Source: Akkermansia sp.
Lineage (GTDB): Bacteria; Verrucomicrobiota; Verrucomicrobiia; Verrucomicrobiales; Akkermansiaceae
Length of the DNA stretch: 54,956 nucleotides
Direction: 5' to 3'
NCBI GenBank assembly: GCA_030536145.1
Contig: JAUNQN010000011.1
Span: 1-54,956 of the forward strand
The position numbers and the translations under genes were made by a program. Below the pieces are notes generated by a model. The model had not been told where the DNA came from, searched no databases, and saw only the letters and a list, made by a program, of their open reading frames with translations. Positions 8,356 to 17,324 of the stretch are shown here, one piece after another (position 1 is the first letter of the stretch; each line of letters starts with the position of its first letter).

Positions 8356-10779
8356 ATGAAACTTCGTCTCCCGCACCTTCTCCTCACAGTCCTGCTTGCA
8401 TGCCATGCCAGCTTCACTCCCGCATCTGCCGCCACCCTCATTGCAGACGGAGTCAACAAGGACAACATAACCCAATCAGACCGCTTCTACGACAACGGAA
8501 AAGGCTACTACTGGGACTGGACTGGCTACCAGCCATACAAAGGAGCCCAAGAGCTTTACAATTCCACCGGGCACAACTTCGATTTCCTGGGTGACTTGGC
8601 AGACTATATACAGACAGATACGTTCAGCACCTATGCTTTCAGCCAATTGAAAAACGACGCCAACACCTGCTGGTACAATTCTTCCTCCAACATCATCCAG
8701 TACTGGCAGTCCTATTACGGGGTGTTCTACCAAGGCACAGATAAAAAAGGGACCGAACAGGAACTGGTTCACGGCTACACCTATGACCGGGATTATGCCC
8801 AAAAGCTGGGCGGAACGCAATCCCTGAAGCTGGATATGCTGATGTACGACAGCTACAGCAACGATGGCGGAGATTTCCTGCTCGCTGCCGAATGGTACTT
8901 TTACGGCACAGATTGGTCCGGCGGCATGCTGTCAGCAAGTGCCCCGGCCGGCGGCTACTTCTACGAGTACTTTGACCGGAACTATGAAGACCATTTCAGC
9001 GACATCTACAAGGCCGGCTGCATAACTGTACAACAGAAGGTCAACAACAGCCAATATCACGACCTGGGAACCCGGACGGACATCAGCAACTATCTCAAGG
9101 AAGCCTTCGGTGCCCAAACGACAGAGACAGGAGAGCTGATATCCACAGAAGTAGGGCAGATTGTCTACCTCGGCATTTTCGGCACAGATAAAAACGGGCA
9201 GCAGGGCGGGCATGCTCTGACTTGCTACGGATTCGAGACCAATGCGGAGGGAGAGGTTGTCACCCTGTACGTCACAAACTCCGATGACCAGGCATACAAG
9301 CTGTTCTCCGTGGACCTGGTGTACGAGAACGGGGCCACCTACCTGTACCAGAACGGGCAACGCTGGAGTTATGCCAGCATCAGCGACTGGTCCATTGACG
9401 AAATGGAGTGGATTCTCACCCCCACGGTACTCAAGAACATGTACAAGGAGTACAGCAGCCAGGACACGCCGCTGGTTTGGACCGGTGGTGCGGAAAAATG
9501 GGAACAGGCCAAACATATAGACGATTTGCCCACCAGCAGCTCCGGGTGGACTGCCGAGGCGGACAAAACGGCATACGCCAGCCACTACTACGACAACCGT
9601 ATCGTACGCTTCGACGACACGGCCACGGGCAGGGACGTGCTTATGTCCAGAGCGCTCTCCCCGTACAAGGTGCAGATTGACAACAGCTCCGGGGACTACA
9701 CGTTCACAGCGGAGGCGGATTCCACACTGAACACGGAGGGACTGGAGAAAACCGGCACAGGGAAAGCCACCTTTGAGAAAGCCCGGATAGAGACCAAAAA
9801 CGCCACCGTGACCGGGGGTGAGCTTGCCCTGCAGAACCATAGTGAGCTGGACATCTCCGGCAACCTGTATTTGGGAGAGCAAGGCCGCATCACCGTGACC
9901 GCAGATTCCACCCTCTCCTGGCAGGATGAGGTAGACATCCACGGGTTGGACGCTGAGACCAAGGCCATCATTTCCTCTGACGGCACGGCAACCACCTATT
10001 CCACGGACAACAGCCACATTGTCATTACCAGCGCCTTTATCGACATCCATTCCGAGAACACAACCTCCTTGGGCAACACGCTGGTGAATGTGACCATAGC
10101 CAACAACGGCAACGGCGATTTCACAGACACCAGCAGCAACACCCACTCTCTCGGCGCGGTGAAGGCCAACAGCGGCAACCTGTATTTCATGAACAAGGGG
10201 AGCGAGGGCCTGGTGGTCAACAGTATCACCATAGAATCCGGCTGTGAGATAGGCGTGTATACCGGCAACTCCATGGGGGACCAGTTTGAGGCCACCCTGG
10301 TGGTGAACGGCCTGCTGCAGGCTGGTGGCGCAGATTCCAAACTGTGTGCCAACCTGACCATGGGATCCGGCTCCATTCTGGATGTATCCACCACGGATGG
10401 CAACGGCCTGGCCCTGGGCAGCGTGCTCACGCTCAACCCGGGGAACATGGAGCTTTCCTCTTCGGACCTCGCCCTTGTGGGTACCCTTGAGGAGAACAGC
10501 TCCTATGCCCTGTTCAACGGTGCCGATGCCCTGACGCTGGGCGGCAAGACCTACACGAACGCCCTCGTCACCCTGGCGGATGAATGGGTGGAAGGGCTGG
10601 AGACCACAGGTCTGGATTTGAGCAACCTGTACCTCACATACTCCGGTGCGGCAGACGGCGGCCACGTGAGCCTGCTGTACTCCACCTCCGCATCACCCAC
10701 CGTGCCGGAACCTGCCACGGGCACACTGTCACTGCTGGCCTTGGCGGCACTCTGCGCCCGCCGCCGCAGGAATGCCTGA
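8356..10779 (+). CDS. IdeS/Mac-like secreted cysteine protease with PEP-CTERM tail
   Basis: This 807-residue protein has a signal peptide (MKLRLPHLLLTVLLACHASF, then an ASA site). Residues ~60-340 resemble the streptococcal IgG protease IdeS/Mac (family C66). The Cys region is NTCWYNSSSNIIQYW (C105). Then come GGYFYEYF and SNYLKEAF, the His region GGHALTCYGF (H286), and YVTNSDD. The His-to-third-residue spacing is 22, as I recall for IdeS (H262-D284), but that residue is Asn308 here, with D310 and D311 following. Residues ~400-780 look like repetitive beta-helix or autotransporter-type passenger sequence (TGTGKATFEKA, TVTGGELALQNHSELD). The C-terminus is a PEP-CTERM sorting tail (VPEPATG, hydrophobic stretch, RRRR). 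It probably acts at the cell surface on a host or competitor protein; the substrate is unknown. Confidence 0.75.
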   Translation: MKLRLPHLLLTVLLACHASFTPASAATLIADGVNKDNITQSDRFYDNGKGYYWDWTGYQPYKGAQELYNSTGHNFDFLGDLADYIQTDTFSTYAFSQLKNDANTCWYNSSSNIIQYWQSYYGVFYQGTDKKGTEQELVHGYTYDRDYAQKLGGTQSLKLDMLMYDSYSNDGGDFLLAAEWYFYGTDWSGGMLSASAPAGGYFYEYFDRNYEDHFSDIYKAGCITVQQKVNNSQYHDLGTRTDISNYLKEAFGAQTTETGELISTEVGQIVYLGIFGTDKNGQQGGHALTCYGFETNAEGEVVTLYVTNSDDQAYKLFSVDLVYENGATYLYQNGQRWSYASISDWSIDEMEWILTPTVLKNMYKEYSSQDTPLVWTGGAEKWEQAKHIDDLPTSSSGWTAEADKTAYASHYYDNRIVRFDDTATGRDVLMSRALSPYKVQIDNSSGDYTFTAEADSTLNTEGLEKTGTGKATFEKARIETKNATVTGGELALQNHSELDISGNLYLGEQGRITVTADSTLSWQDEVDIHGLDAETKAIISSDGTATTYSTDNSHIVITSAFIDIHSENTTSLGNTLVNVTIANNGNGDFTDTSSNTHSLGAVKANSGNLYFMNKGSEGLVVNSITIESGCEIGVYTGNSMGDQFEATLVVNGLLQAGGADSKLCANLTMGSGSILDVSTTDGNGLALGSVLTLNPGNMELSSSDLALVGTLEENSSYALFNGADALTLGGKTYTNALVTLADEWVEGLETTGLDLSNLYLTYSGAADGGHVSLLYSTSASPTVPEPATGTLSLLALAALCARRRRNA

Positions 10780-10804
10780 GCCCCCTGCCCCAATCCTCTT
10801 CCAG

Positions 10805-10838
10805 CCGGCCCGGTCCACCAACCGGGCCGGTTCCCTTT
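10805..10838 (+). terminator. intrinsic terminator after the IdeS-like gene
   Basis: The stem CCGGCCCGGT (10805-10814) pairs with ACCGGGCCGG (10821-10830) across a 6-base loop, followed by TTCCCTTTT. Confidence 0.85.
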
Positions 10839-10932
10839 TACCCTTCGGGCAGGAGTGCGTTCGCCCCCCTCACACCACCGCACTTGCCATTCATGGCATA
10901 CGGCGGTTTGCAGAAGAGGGCACACCCCACCG

Positions 10933-10964
10933 AAAAGGCACTGCCCGCAGGGGCAGTGCCTTTT
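10933..10964. terminator. bidirectional terminator
   Basis: AAAAGGCACTGCCC (10933-10946) pairs perfectly with GGGCAGTGCCTTTT (10951-10964) across a 4-base loop, with A tract and T tract on the outer sides. It lies 25 bases beyond the stop of the minus-strand kinase-like gene. The segment 10839-10932 shows no gene. Confidence 0.9.
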
Positions 10965-10988
10965 GAAAAAGCCTTGTCAGGCCAAGGG

Positions 10989-12383
10989 TCAGCCAATCTT
11001 GGGAAGAGAGGCGGCGGCGACGGCCTGGCCGTGGCGCTTGGTCTTCTCGTCCGGCACGCACAGGTTGATCTTGAGCTCCGGGAACTCGCCGTTGAGCACC
11101 TCGTTGGCCTTGTCGATGATGAGCTGGCCGCCGTCACCCGTGGCCACGCGGCCCAGGAACAGGAGGTTGCGGATGCCGTAGTACTTGGCAAAGTAGGCGA
11201 TGGTGTAGCCGAACTCCACGCCGATGGTCTCGTAGATCTTGCGGGCGCGCTCGTCACCCTCTGCCATGGCGGCCTGCACCTTCTTGAGCTGCTCCGGGTA
11301 CGGCATGGAGCCGAACTCAAACCCGGCGCGGGGAGCCAGGCGGGCCACGGCCTGCTGGGAGAAGTACATGGCGCCCACGCCCTTGTCCTTGGACCACTCG
11401 TCCACGCCGCCGTCCTCCTGGTAGTCCACGGGAACGAAGGCGAGCTCATTCAGCCAGGGCATGATGTGACCCTCCGGGTCCACATAGCCTGCGGCCAGGG
11501 AGGTACCCATGGCGATGCCCAGCACGGCATCGTCGTTCATGCCCATGGCACCGGCCAGGGCGGTCACCTCGCCGTCGTTCACCACCTCAAAGGGCACGTC
11601 CTTGCCCATGCGCTCGCACCAGCGGTCCTTCAGCGTGAAGAACATGCGGCGCGTCACGCGCTCAAAGTCGTCCTTGGCAATACCGCGGAAGAGGGAGGCC
11701 ACCTTGGGCTCGTTGTTCACGTACACGCCGGCGGCGGAACCGCCGATGGCATCCACCTGCGGCAGGTGCTTGGCGGCGCGCAGCAGGGAGTCGTCCACGC
11801 CCTCCAGCTGGTAGTTGGGGTCCGTCTGGTGGTAGGGGTCCCACACCACTTCCTCGGAGAAGACCACCTCGCCGTTCACCACGGCGGCGCACTTGCGGTC
11901 GGAGCCGCCCAGGTCAAAGCCGATGCGGTAGCCGTCCAGGTTGCGACCCAGGGCCACGGAGGTGGAGTTCTCGGCCGGCAGGTCGGCGGAGGCCACGGCC
12001 TTCACCTGGATGGGCTGGTCATAAATCTGGGTACCGATGAAATCCCAGTCGAACTCGCGGGCGCCGCCGTGGCAGTAGGTGGCGGAGAGCATCTCGGCAA
12101 TCTTGTCGTCGCCGGCCACCAGGATGGTGCAGCCGCCCTTCATCCAGAGAAGGAACTTGACGATACGCTCAATGTAGAAGTTGTTCAGGGCCACGTTCTC
12201 GCCCTCGCTGGGCAGAACCATGCCGCTCCAGCGGAAGCAGGTGCCGTCCAGGCGGGTCAGGGCCAGCTCCACCAGGTGGGAACCGGGTGTGGCGGCCACT
12301 TTCTCTTCATAGGCTTTTGTCCAGAGCACCGGGGCAATGAAGTCCGGGTCCAACACGGGAGTGTATTTCGCTTGAATATTCAT
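10989..12383 (-). CDS. ROK/ASKHA-type sugar kinase-like protein
   Basis: This 464-residue protein has an actin-like ATPase fold signature, IGFDLGGSDRKCAAVVNGEVV (near residue 153), the phosphate-1 loop of sugar kinases. A later loop reads GIAMGTSLAAGYV. The ROK cysteine/zinc motif is not seen, and the first ~150 residues are an extra N-terminal region, so it is not a standard glucokinase. Proteins of this length and layout appear in Verrucomicrobiota and Bacteroidota as ROK-family or putative hexokinases. Sugar phosphorylation in the cytoplasm is likely but the substrate is unknown. It is monocistronic. Upstream on the minus strand TATGCT and TATAAA lie 14-19 bases before the ATG. Confidence 0.7.
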   Translation of the reverse strand: MNIQAKYTPVLDPDFIAPVLWTKAYEEKVAATPGSHLVELALTRLDGTCFRWSGMVLPSEGENVALNNFYIERIVKFLLWMKGGCTILVAGDDKIAEMLSATYCHGGAREFDWDFIGTQIYDQPIQVKAVASADLPAENSTSVALGRNLDGYRIGFDLGGSDRKCAAVVNGEVVFSEEVVWDPYHQTDPNYQLEGVDDSLLRAAKHLPQVDAIGGSAAGVYVNNEPKVASLFRGIAKDDFERVTRRMFFTLKDRWCERMGKDVPFEVVNDGEVTALAGAMGMNDDAVLGIAMGTSLAAGYVDPEGHIMPWLNELAFVPVDYQEDGGVDEWSKDKGVGAMYFSQQAVARLAPRAGFEFGSMPYPEQLKKVQAAMAEGDERARKIYETIGVEFGYTIAYFAKYYGIRNLLFLGRVATGDGGQLIIDKANEVLNGEFPELKINLCVPDEKTKRHGQAVAAASLPKIG

Positions 12384-12431
12384 AACGGTACGCCGCTTTT
12401 ATAGCATACCGCCCGCCGCATGACAAGTACC

Positions 12432-12448
12432 AAAACGCCGAAAGGCGC
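12432..12448 (-). terminator. terminator after lpxK
   Basis: In the minus direction CGCC-TTTC-GGCG is followed by TTTT (12435-12432). It lies 15 bases past the lpxK stop. Confidence 0.6.
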
Positions 12449-12462
12449 GGAAAAGGCGGGTT

Positions 12463-13665
12463 TTAGAGCACATCCCCCCACTCCGGGGCGGGGGCGGGGG
12501 CGGAGATGGCGCAGATGCGGTCTATCATGCGGTCCCACTTCTCACGGCCCTCCAGGATGTCAATCTCAATGCGGAGGAAGTAGATGGGCACGTCCATCTC
12601 CTCCGGTTTCAGGAAGCGCACGGCATCCTTCTCCGTGGTGATGATGGCATCCAGCGCGCGGTCTGCGCAGCGCTGCACAAAGGCCTCCAGGTCCGCCTGG
12701 TCAAACCAGTAGTGGTCCGGGTAGCGGCGGCGTATCTCCACGCGGGCGCCCTGCCCCTCCACCAGGCACTCGAAGCTCTCCGGGCGTGCGATGCCGCTCA
12801 GGCAGGCCACGTACTTACCCTCCAGGAAGGAGAGCGGGCGGCGCTCACGGGTAAAGATGTTCTCCAGGTAGGCGGGGGCGTGGTTGGTCACAATGATGTC
12901 CGCCACGGGATTGTACTTGCGGATGGTGGCAATAAGCTCATGCTGGGGCTTGCCGCCGCTCTTGGTCAGGATGATGTACGAGGCGCGGCGCAGGGCGCGG
13001 CGGGGCTCCCGCATGGTGCCGCGCGGCAGCAGGGCCCCGCGCCCGGCGCCGAAGGGGAAGCCGCAGTCTACCAGCACGATGTCCAGCTCATGCCGGAGCT
13101 TGAGGTACTGCATGCCGTCATCCAGGATCAGGGTGTTGCTGCCCAGCTGCTCAATGGCAAAGATGCCGGATTTCACGCGGTCCTTGTCCACCAGCACGGC
13201 CACGCCGTCCAGGTTGCGTGCCAGCATGAAAGGCTCGTCCCCGGCGTTCAGGGGGCCCAGGTAGCGGGTGGTGCCGTCGCTGGCAATCTTGGGCACGGCG
13301 CGCACGCGGCGGCCGTCCTTGTCCAGCCAGCGCTGGGGTTTCCTGAGCGGCTTGCTCTTGTATCCGCGGGTAAGGATGGCGCACCTGCGGCCGCGGGCGG
13401 CCAGGGAGCGTGAGAGCAGCTCCACCACGGGGGTCTTTCCCGTGCCGCCGGCGGTGATATTGCCCACGCTCACCACAAAGGTGCCCAGGTAGTGCACGGC
13501 CTTGATACGGCGGCGGAACAGGTAGCGCCGCAGCGTGACCACCAGCAGGAAAAACCAGGAGCACACGCGCAGCACGCAGCGCATGCACCACGCGCGGAAC
13601 CCGTGGGCGTTGCCGAATATCACATCGGTCACCCACTCTTCCAGCTCCTCTGCGCGTGATTTCAT
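12463..13665 (-). CDS. lpxK: tetraacyldisaccharide 4'-kinase (lipid A)
   Basis: This 400-residue protein has the LpxK layout. An N-terminal hydrophobic anchor (CSWFFLLVVTLRRYLF) is followed by the P-loop SVGNITAGGTGKTP and by RGYKSK, GDEPFMLA, VDKDR and LILDDGMQY, all family hallmarks. LpxK phosphorylates the 4' position of the lipid A disaccharide precursor at the inner membrane, so the cell should make LPS. It lies 22 bases behind asnS on the same strand and is probably co-transcribed. The C-terminus has TTEKDAVRF, also conserved. A terminator follows. Confidence 0.92.
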   Translation of the reverse strand: MKSRAEELEEWVTDVIFGNAHGFRAWCMRCVLRVCSWFFLLVVTLRRYLFRRRIKAVHYLGTFVVSVGNITAGGTGKTPVVELLSRSLAARGRRCAILTRGYKSKPLRKPQRWLDKDGRRVRAVPKIASDGTTRYLGPLNAGDEPFMLARNLDGVAVLVDKDRVKSGIFAIEQLGSNTLILDDGMQYLKLRHELDIVLVDCGFPFGAGRGALLPRGTMREPRRALRRASYIILTKSGGKPQHELIATIRKYNPVADIIVTNHAPAYLENIFTRERRPLSFLEGKYVACLSGIARPESFECLVEGQGARVEIRRRYPDHYWFDQADLEAFVQRCADRALDAIITTEKDAVRFLKPEEMDVPIYFLRIEIDILEGREKWDRMIDRICAISAPAPAPEWGDVL

Positions 13666-13687
13666 GGCTGCGTGCCGCCGTGCGGTA

Positions 13688-15052
13688 TCAGAACTCGCAG
13701 TTGCGCGGCGTGCGCGGGTACGGCAGCACGTCGCGGATGTTCTGCACGCCTGTCACGAACATGATCAGGCGCTCAAAGCCCACGCCGAAGCCCGCGTGCG
13801 GCACGGAGCCGTAGCGGCGCAGGTCGTTGTACCAGTAGTAGGCGTCCTTGTCCATGCCCAGGCGCTCTATGTTGCCCTCCAGAATGTCCAGGCGCTCCTC
13901 TCGCTGGCTGCCGCCGATAATCTCACCGATGCCGGGCACCAGCACGTCCATGGCGGTCACGGTCTTGTCATCGTCGTTCAAGCGCATGTAGAAGGGCTTG
14001 ATTTCCTTCGGGTAGTTGTACACGATGACGGGACACTTGAAGTGCTTTTCCGTGAGGAAGCGCTCATGCTCGCTCTGCATGTCCATGCCCCAGTAGGGCG
14101 GGTACTCGAACTTCTGGCCGCTCTTGAGCATGATGTCGATGGCCTCCGTATAGCTGCAGCGCACAAAGGGCTTGGAGCTGATTTCCTCCAGGCGGGCGCG
14201 CAGGCCCTTGTCCACAAACTTGCAGAAGAACTCGAAATCGCCGCTCTCGTCCGCCAGCATGGTATCGGCAATGTGCTTGATGAAAGCCTCGGCAATGTCC
14301 ATGTCGCCGTACAGGTCCGTGAACGCCATCTCCGGCTCAATCATCCAGAACTCCGCGGCATGGCGGGTGGTGTTGCTGTTCTCTGCGCGGAAGGTGGGGC
14401 CGAAGGTGTAGATGTTGCCCAGGGCGCAGGCAAAGGTCTCACCCTCCAGCTGGCCGGAGACGGTGAGGTTGGCCGGCTTGCCGAAGAAGTCGTTCTCATA
14501 GCTCTTGTTGTCTGCCATGGGGTCCAGCGTGGTCACGTGGAACATCTCGCCGGCACCCTCGCAGTCGGAGGCGGTGATGATGGGCGTGTGAACCCACACG
14601 AAATCCCGCGCCAGGAAGAACTGGTGCACCGCGGCGGCAATGCGGGAGCGCGTGCGGAACACGGCACCGTACAGGTTGGTGCGCGGGCGCAGGTGCGCTA
14701 TGGAGCGCAGGAACTCCGGGGAGTGCCCTTTCTTCTGCAGCGGGTAGGTCTCCGGGGAGCCGCCGATGAGCTGCACCGCCGTGGCCTGGATTTCCCACTT
14801 CTGCTTGCCTGGGCTCTCCACCAGGCGCCCCTCCACCTGCACGGAGGATCCGGTCGTCATCTTGGAGATGTCCTCGTAGCCGGGTATCCCGGCATCTGCC
14901 ACCACCTGGATGGATGCCAGGGAGGAGCCGTCGTTGATCTCCAGGAAGGAGAAGGCCTTGGAATCACGGCGCGTGCGCACCCAGCCGGCCACCAGGATGG
15001 CGTCCTGCGGGGTCTCGCTCGCCAATGCGTGCTTAACGAGTGTCCTTTGCAT
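13688..15052 (-). CDS. asnS: asparaginyl-tRNA synthetase
   Basis: This 454-residue class IIb synthetase charges tRNA-Asn. The N-terminal OB-fold anticodon domain is [23 protein letters not shown]. Class II motif 2 lies in [22 protein letters not shown] and motif 3 in [15 protein letters not shown], and it ends [12 protein letters not shown] as in bacterial AsnRS. Asn-specific motifs rule out AspRS. The ATG at 15052 has no ribosome-binding site. A -10 box TAAAAT lies about 32 bases upstream. It heads a two-gene unit with lpxK. Confidence 0.95.
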   Translation of the reverse strand: MQRTLVKHALASETPQDAILVAGWVRTRRDSKAFSFLEINDGSSLASIQVVADAGIPGYEDISKMTTGSSVQVEGRLVESPGKQKWEIQATAVQLIGGSPETYPLQKKGHSPEFLRSIAHLRPRTNLYGAVFRTRSRIAAAVHQFFLARDFVWVHTPIITASDCEGAGEMFHVTTLDPMADNKSYENDFFGKPANLTVSGQLEGETFACALGNIYTFGPTFRAENSNTTRHAAEFWMIEPEMAFTDLYGDMDIAEAFIKHIADTMLADESGDFEFFCKFVDKGLRARLEEISSKPFVRCSYTEAIDIMLKSGQKFEYPPYWGMDMQSEHERFLTEKHFKCPVIVYNYPKEIKPFYMRLNDDDKTVTAMDVLVPGIGEIIGGSQREERLDILEGNIERLGMDKDAYYWYNDLRRYGSVPHAGFGVGFERLIMFVTGVQNIRDVLPYPRTPRNCEF

Positions 15053-15084
15053 AGTTGTGGATGAAAGTTATTTTGGTTGGCCGT

Positions 15085-15090
15085 ATTTTA
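15085..15090 (-). promoter_or_regulatory. -10 box of asnS
   Basis: Reading the minus strand, TAAAAT occupies 15090-15085. The -35 region about 17 bases upstream is not consensus. Confidence 0.45.
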
Positions 15091-15187
15091 CAGTCATTCC
15101 GCCCTCTTGGCGAGCAAAAAGACAGCAAAAACTTCCCGCACGGGCGCGCCCGCCCCGGCATAGGACACAATCCAGGGTGGCGCAGGG

Positions 15188-15206
15188 TTGACAAATTTTG
15201 TACAAT
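15188..15206 (+). promoter_or_regulatory. operator-like palindrome over the -10 box of the metal ABC operon
   Basis: TTGACAAATTTTGTACAA (15188-15205) is an imperfect inverted repeat, with arms TTGACAAA and TTTGTACAA that differ by one inserted base. It overlaps the -10 box TACAAT (15201-15206), which lies exactly six bases before the ATG at 15213. The layout fits a repressor site such as a Zur-type metalloregulator; which regulator binds is inference. Confidence 0.5.
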
Positions 15207-15212
15207 GGGGGC

Positions 15213-16091
15213 ATGAGACGGTATCTCGCGATTCTTTTCCTGACAGTTGTGCTGGCGCTGGGCGCGCAGGCGCAGATGAAAGTGGCCAGCCTGCACCCGC
15301 TGCTCACGGAGATGGCGCAGGTGGTGGGCGGGGATTCCCTGGTGGTGGTGGACCTGTTTCCGCCGAACGGGGAACTGCACGACTTTGAGCCGCAGCCGGG
15401 CGACGTGGCGGCGGCGGCGGGTTCTCGCCTGCTGCTGGCCTGCGGCAAGGGTGTGGAGCCCTACCTGGCCGGGCTGAAGGACAGCCTTTCCGCAGATACC
15501 AAACTGGTGGAGCTGGGCAACGATGTGCCGGATGCCGCCCTGCCCGGAGGCCGCGGAAACGACCCCCACTGGTGGAACTGCCCCGCCAACATGAAGCGCG
15601 CCGCCCGCAGCCTGGCCACCGCCCTGGCCGCGGCAGACCCCGCCCATGCGGAAACCTACCGCAGCGGCAGCCGCAAGTACGCCGCGGAGATGGACAAGCT
15701 GGACCGCGAGGCGCGGCTGGCGCTCAGCGCCATACCGGCGGAGCGCCGCGTGCTGGCCACGGGCCACGCCGCCATGTGCCATTTCTGCGCGCAGTACGGG
15801 TTCACGCCCATTCCCGTGTACGGCATTGCCAAGGAGAGCCAGGGTGATACCGCCGGCATGGCGCGCCTGCTGGCAGAGCTGCGTGCGCACGGCGTGCGCT
15901 GCCTGTTCCACGAGTGGTCGGAATCCCCCCGCGCCATGGAATCCCTGGCCGCACAGACCGGAGCCACCACCCGCCCGCTGATTTTGGACGGCATTTGCCC
16001 GGACCGCAAGGGATACGCCGCCATCTTCCGGGAGAACGTGCGCAACATCGTGGCCGGGCTGGCGGATTCCCCCGCCGCAGGGCAACAATAA
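15213..16091 (+). CDS. metal ABC transporter substrate-binding protein (ZnuA-like)
   Basis: This 292-residue cluster A-I binding protein has a signal peptide (MRRYLAILFLTVVLALGAQA). It opens with VASLHPLLTEMAQVVGGD, which holds the first metal-ligand His. Next come FPPNGELHDFEPQPGDV, then DPHWWNCPANM, TGHAAMCHFC and FHEWSESPRAMESLA; the His residues in LHD, PHWW and TGHAAMCH are likely ligands. It delivers Zn2+ or Mn2+ to the membrane permease. A long His-rich loop typical of ZnuA is missing, but the ATPase gene in this operon carries a His-rich N-terminus instead. The ATG at 15213 is chosen because it starts the signal peptide and is leaderless relative to TACAAT. Confidence 0.85.
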   Translation: MRRYLAILFLTVVLALGAQAQMKVASLHPLLTEMAQVVGGDSLVVVDLFPPNGELHDFEPQPGDVAAAAGSRLLLACGKGVEPYLAGLKDSLSADTKLVELGNDVPDAALPGGRGNDPHWWNCPANMKRAARSLATALAAADPAHAETYRSGSRKYAAEMDKLDREARLALSAIPAERRVLATGHAAMCHFCAQYGFTPIPVYGIAKESQGDTAGMARLLAELRAHGVRCLFHEWSESPRAMESLAAQTGATTRPLILDGICPDRKGYAAIFRENVRNIVAGLADSPAAGQQ

Positions 16092-16116
16092 GCCATTTTT
16101 CCCCTCCCCCGTTCCC

Positions 16117-16548
16117 ATGTCCCCCCGCCTCACCTTCACCCTTACCCTGCTGGGCATGCTGGCCGCAGGCATTCCGCTGGTGTGCCTGGCCGGAAAGCGC
16201 AGGCAGGCCCCCGCAGCCCCCGCCGCACAGGCGGTGCAACCCGCCGGGGTGGAGACCGTGTACGCGGAGATGAACTACTCCGGCGCGCCCGCCGCGCTGC
16301 AAATCATGCACGGCGGCCGGGTGCTGGCCACCATGCCCGCCGGCACGCCTGCCCCCTGGGGCTGTGACCTGGAGCTGCCCGCCGGGGCCGCCGCACTGGA
16401 GCTGCAGGTGCAGGCGGAATGGCCCGCCCCCGGCAACCACGGCATCACCCTGCAGCTGGAGCCCCCTGCCCGCCCCGCTGCCGCAGATACCCAGTGGAGC
16501 GGCCCGGATTCCACCACGCTGCACGCCATCTTCTCCTTCAAATGGTAG
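16117..16548 (+). CDS. small exported or membrane-anchored protein in the metal ABC operon
   Basis: This 143-residue protein has an N-terminal hydrophobic segment (LTFTLTLLGMLAAGIPLVCLAG), probably a signal anchor or lipoprotein-like signal. A Pro/Ala-rich stretch follows, then a predicted beta-sandwich (MNYSGAPAALQIMHGGRVLATMPAGT). I do not recognise a family. It lies 25 bases after the substrate-binding protein gene and overlaps the ATPase start by 7 bases, so it is part of the operon and may help the transporter in the periplasm. Confidence 0.7.
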   Translation: MSPRLTFTLTLLGMLAAGIPLVCLAGKRRQAPAAPAAQAVQPAGVETVYAEMNYSGAPAALQIMHGGRVLATMPAGTPAPWGCDLELPAGAAALELQVQAEWPAPGNHGITLQLEPPARPAAADTQWSGPDSTTLHAIFSFKW

Positions 16549-17324
16549 ACCACCACCACACGCACGACGACCACATCTGCTGGGGCGGCGGCCACCGCCA
16601 CCCGGGCGGCCACACGCTCTACCTGCAGGATGTTTCCGCCGGCTACGGCAAGCAAAAGGCCGTGGAGGGCGTGAACCTCACCATCACCTGCGGGCACTCC
16701 CTGGCACTCATCGGCCCCAACGGCGCGGGCAAGTCCACCCTGCTGAACGCGCTGGCCGGGCTGCGCCCCCTGCTCTCCGGCAGCATCCTGTGGAACGGGC
16801 AGCCCCTGCACACCATGCGGCGGGAGATTGCCTTCCTCCCCCAGCGGTCAGAGGTGGACCACCAGTTCCCCATCACCGTGAGAGAGCTGGTGGAAATGGG
16901 CCGCTACCCCTCCCTGGGCGTATGGGGCAGCATGCGCCCTCATGACCGGGAAATTGTGCAGAAGGCACTGGATTCCCTGGAGATAGCCCACCTGGCCGCC
17001 CGCCAGGTGGGGGAGCTTTCCGGCGGCCAGCAGCAGCGCGCCTTCCTGGCGCGCGCCATGGCGCAAGAGGCCCATATCCTGCTGCTGGACGAGCCTTTCA
17101 GCGGGCTGGACGTACCCGGCACGGAATCCCTGGGCGCGCTGCTGCGCTCCCTGGCGGAGGAAGGGCGCCTGGTCATCGCCTCCCACCATGACCTGGCCAG
17201 CGCCCCGCGCCTGTTCAGCCACACCCTGCTGCTGCGGCGCCGCCCGGTAGCCTTCGGCCCCACGGCTCAGGTGCTCAGCCCGCAGAACCTGCAAACCGCA
17301 TTCCCCCCCACCGCACAGGCATGA
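16542..17324 (+). CDS. metal ABC transporter ATP-binding protein with His-rich N-terminus (ZnuC-like)
   Basis: This 260-residue ABC ATPase has Walker A GPNGAGKST, signature LSGGQQQR, Walker B ILLLDEPFSGLD and a switch His in ASHHD. The N-terminus is odd: in the first 25 residues there are eight His plus a Cys and several Asp (MVDHHHTHDDHICWGGGHRH). This could bind metal and sense the substrate on the cytoplasmic side. The start ATG at 16542 overlaps the previous gene by 7 bases. An internal start after the His stretch is not seen, since no ATG follows before the ABC core at TLYLQDV. It energises metal import with the permease that follows. Confidence 0.9.
   Translation: MVDHHHTHDDHICWGGGHRHPGGHTLYLQDVSAGYGKQKAVEGVNLTITCGHSLALIGPNGAGKSTLLNALAGLRPLLSGSILWNGQPLHTMRREIAFLPQRSEVDHQFPITVRELVEMGRYPSLGVWGSMRPHDREIVQKALDSLEIAHLAARQVGELSGGQQQRAFLARAMAQEAHILLLDEPFSGLDVPGTESLGALLRSLAEEGRLVIASHHDLASAPRLFSHTLLLRRRPVAFGPTAQVLSPQNLQTAFPPTAQA

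Noticed and set aside
10989..12383. Classical ROK glucokinase
   Set aside because: The ASKHA loop is present, but the ROK Cys/zinc motif is missing and the protein has an extra ~150-residue N-terminal region.
13535..15064. Long plus-strand frame opposite asnS
   Set aside because: A shadow; the minus strand encodes a full asparaginyl-tRNA synthetase.
15188..15193. TTGACA as a -35 box for the metal ABC operon
   Set aside because: It is only 7 bases from TACAAT, too close to form a promoter, and no -10 lies 16-18 bases downstream of it. It is better seen as part of the palindrome.
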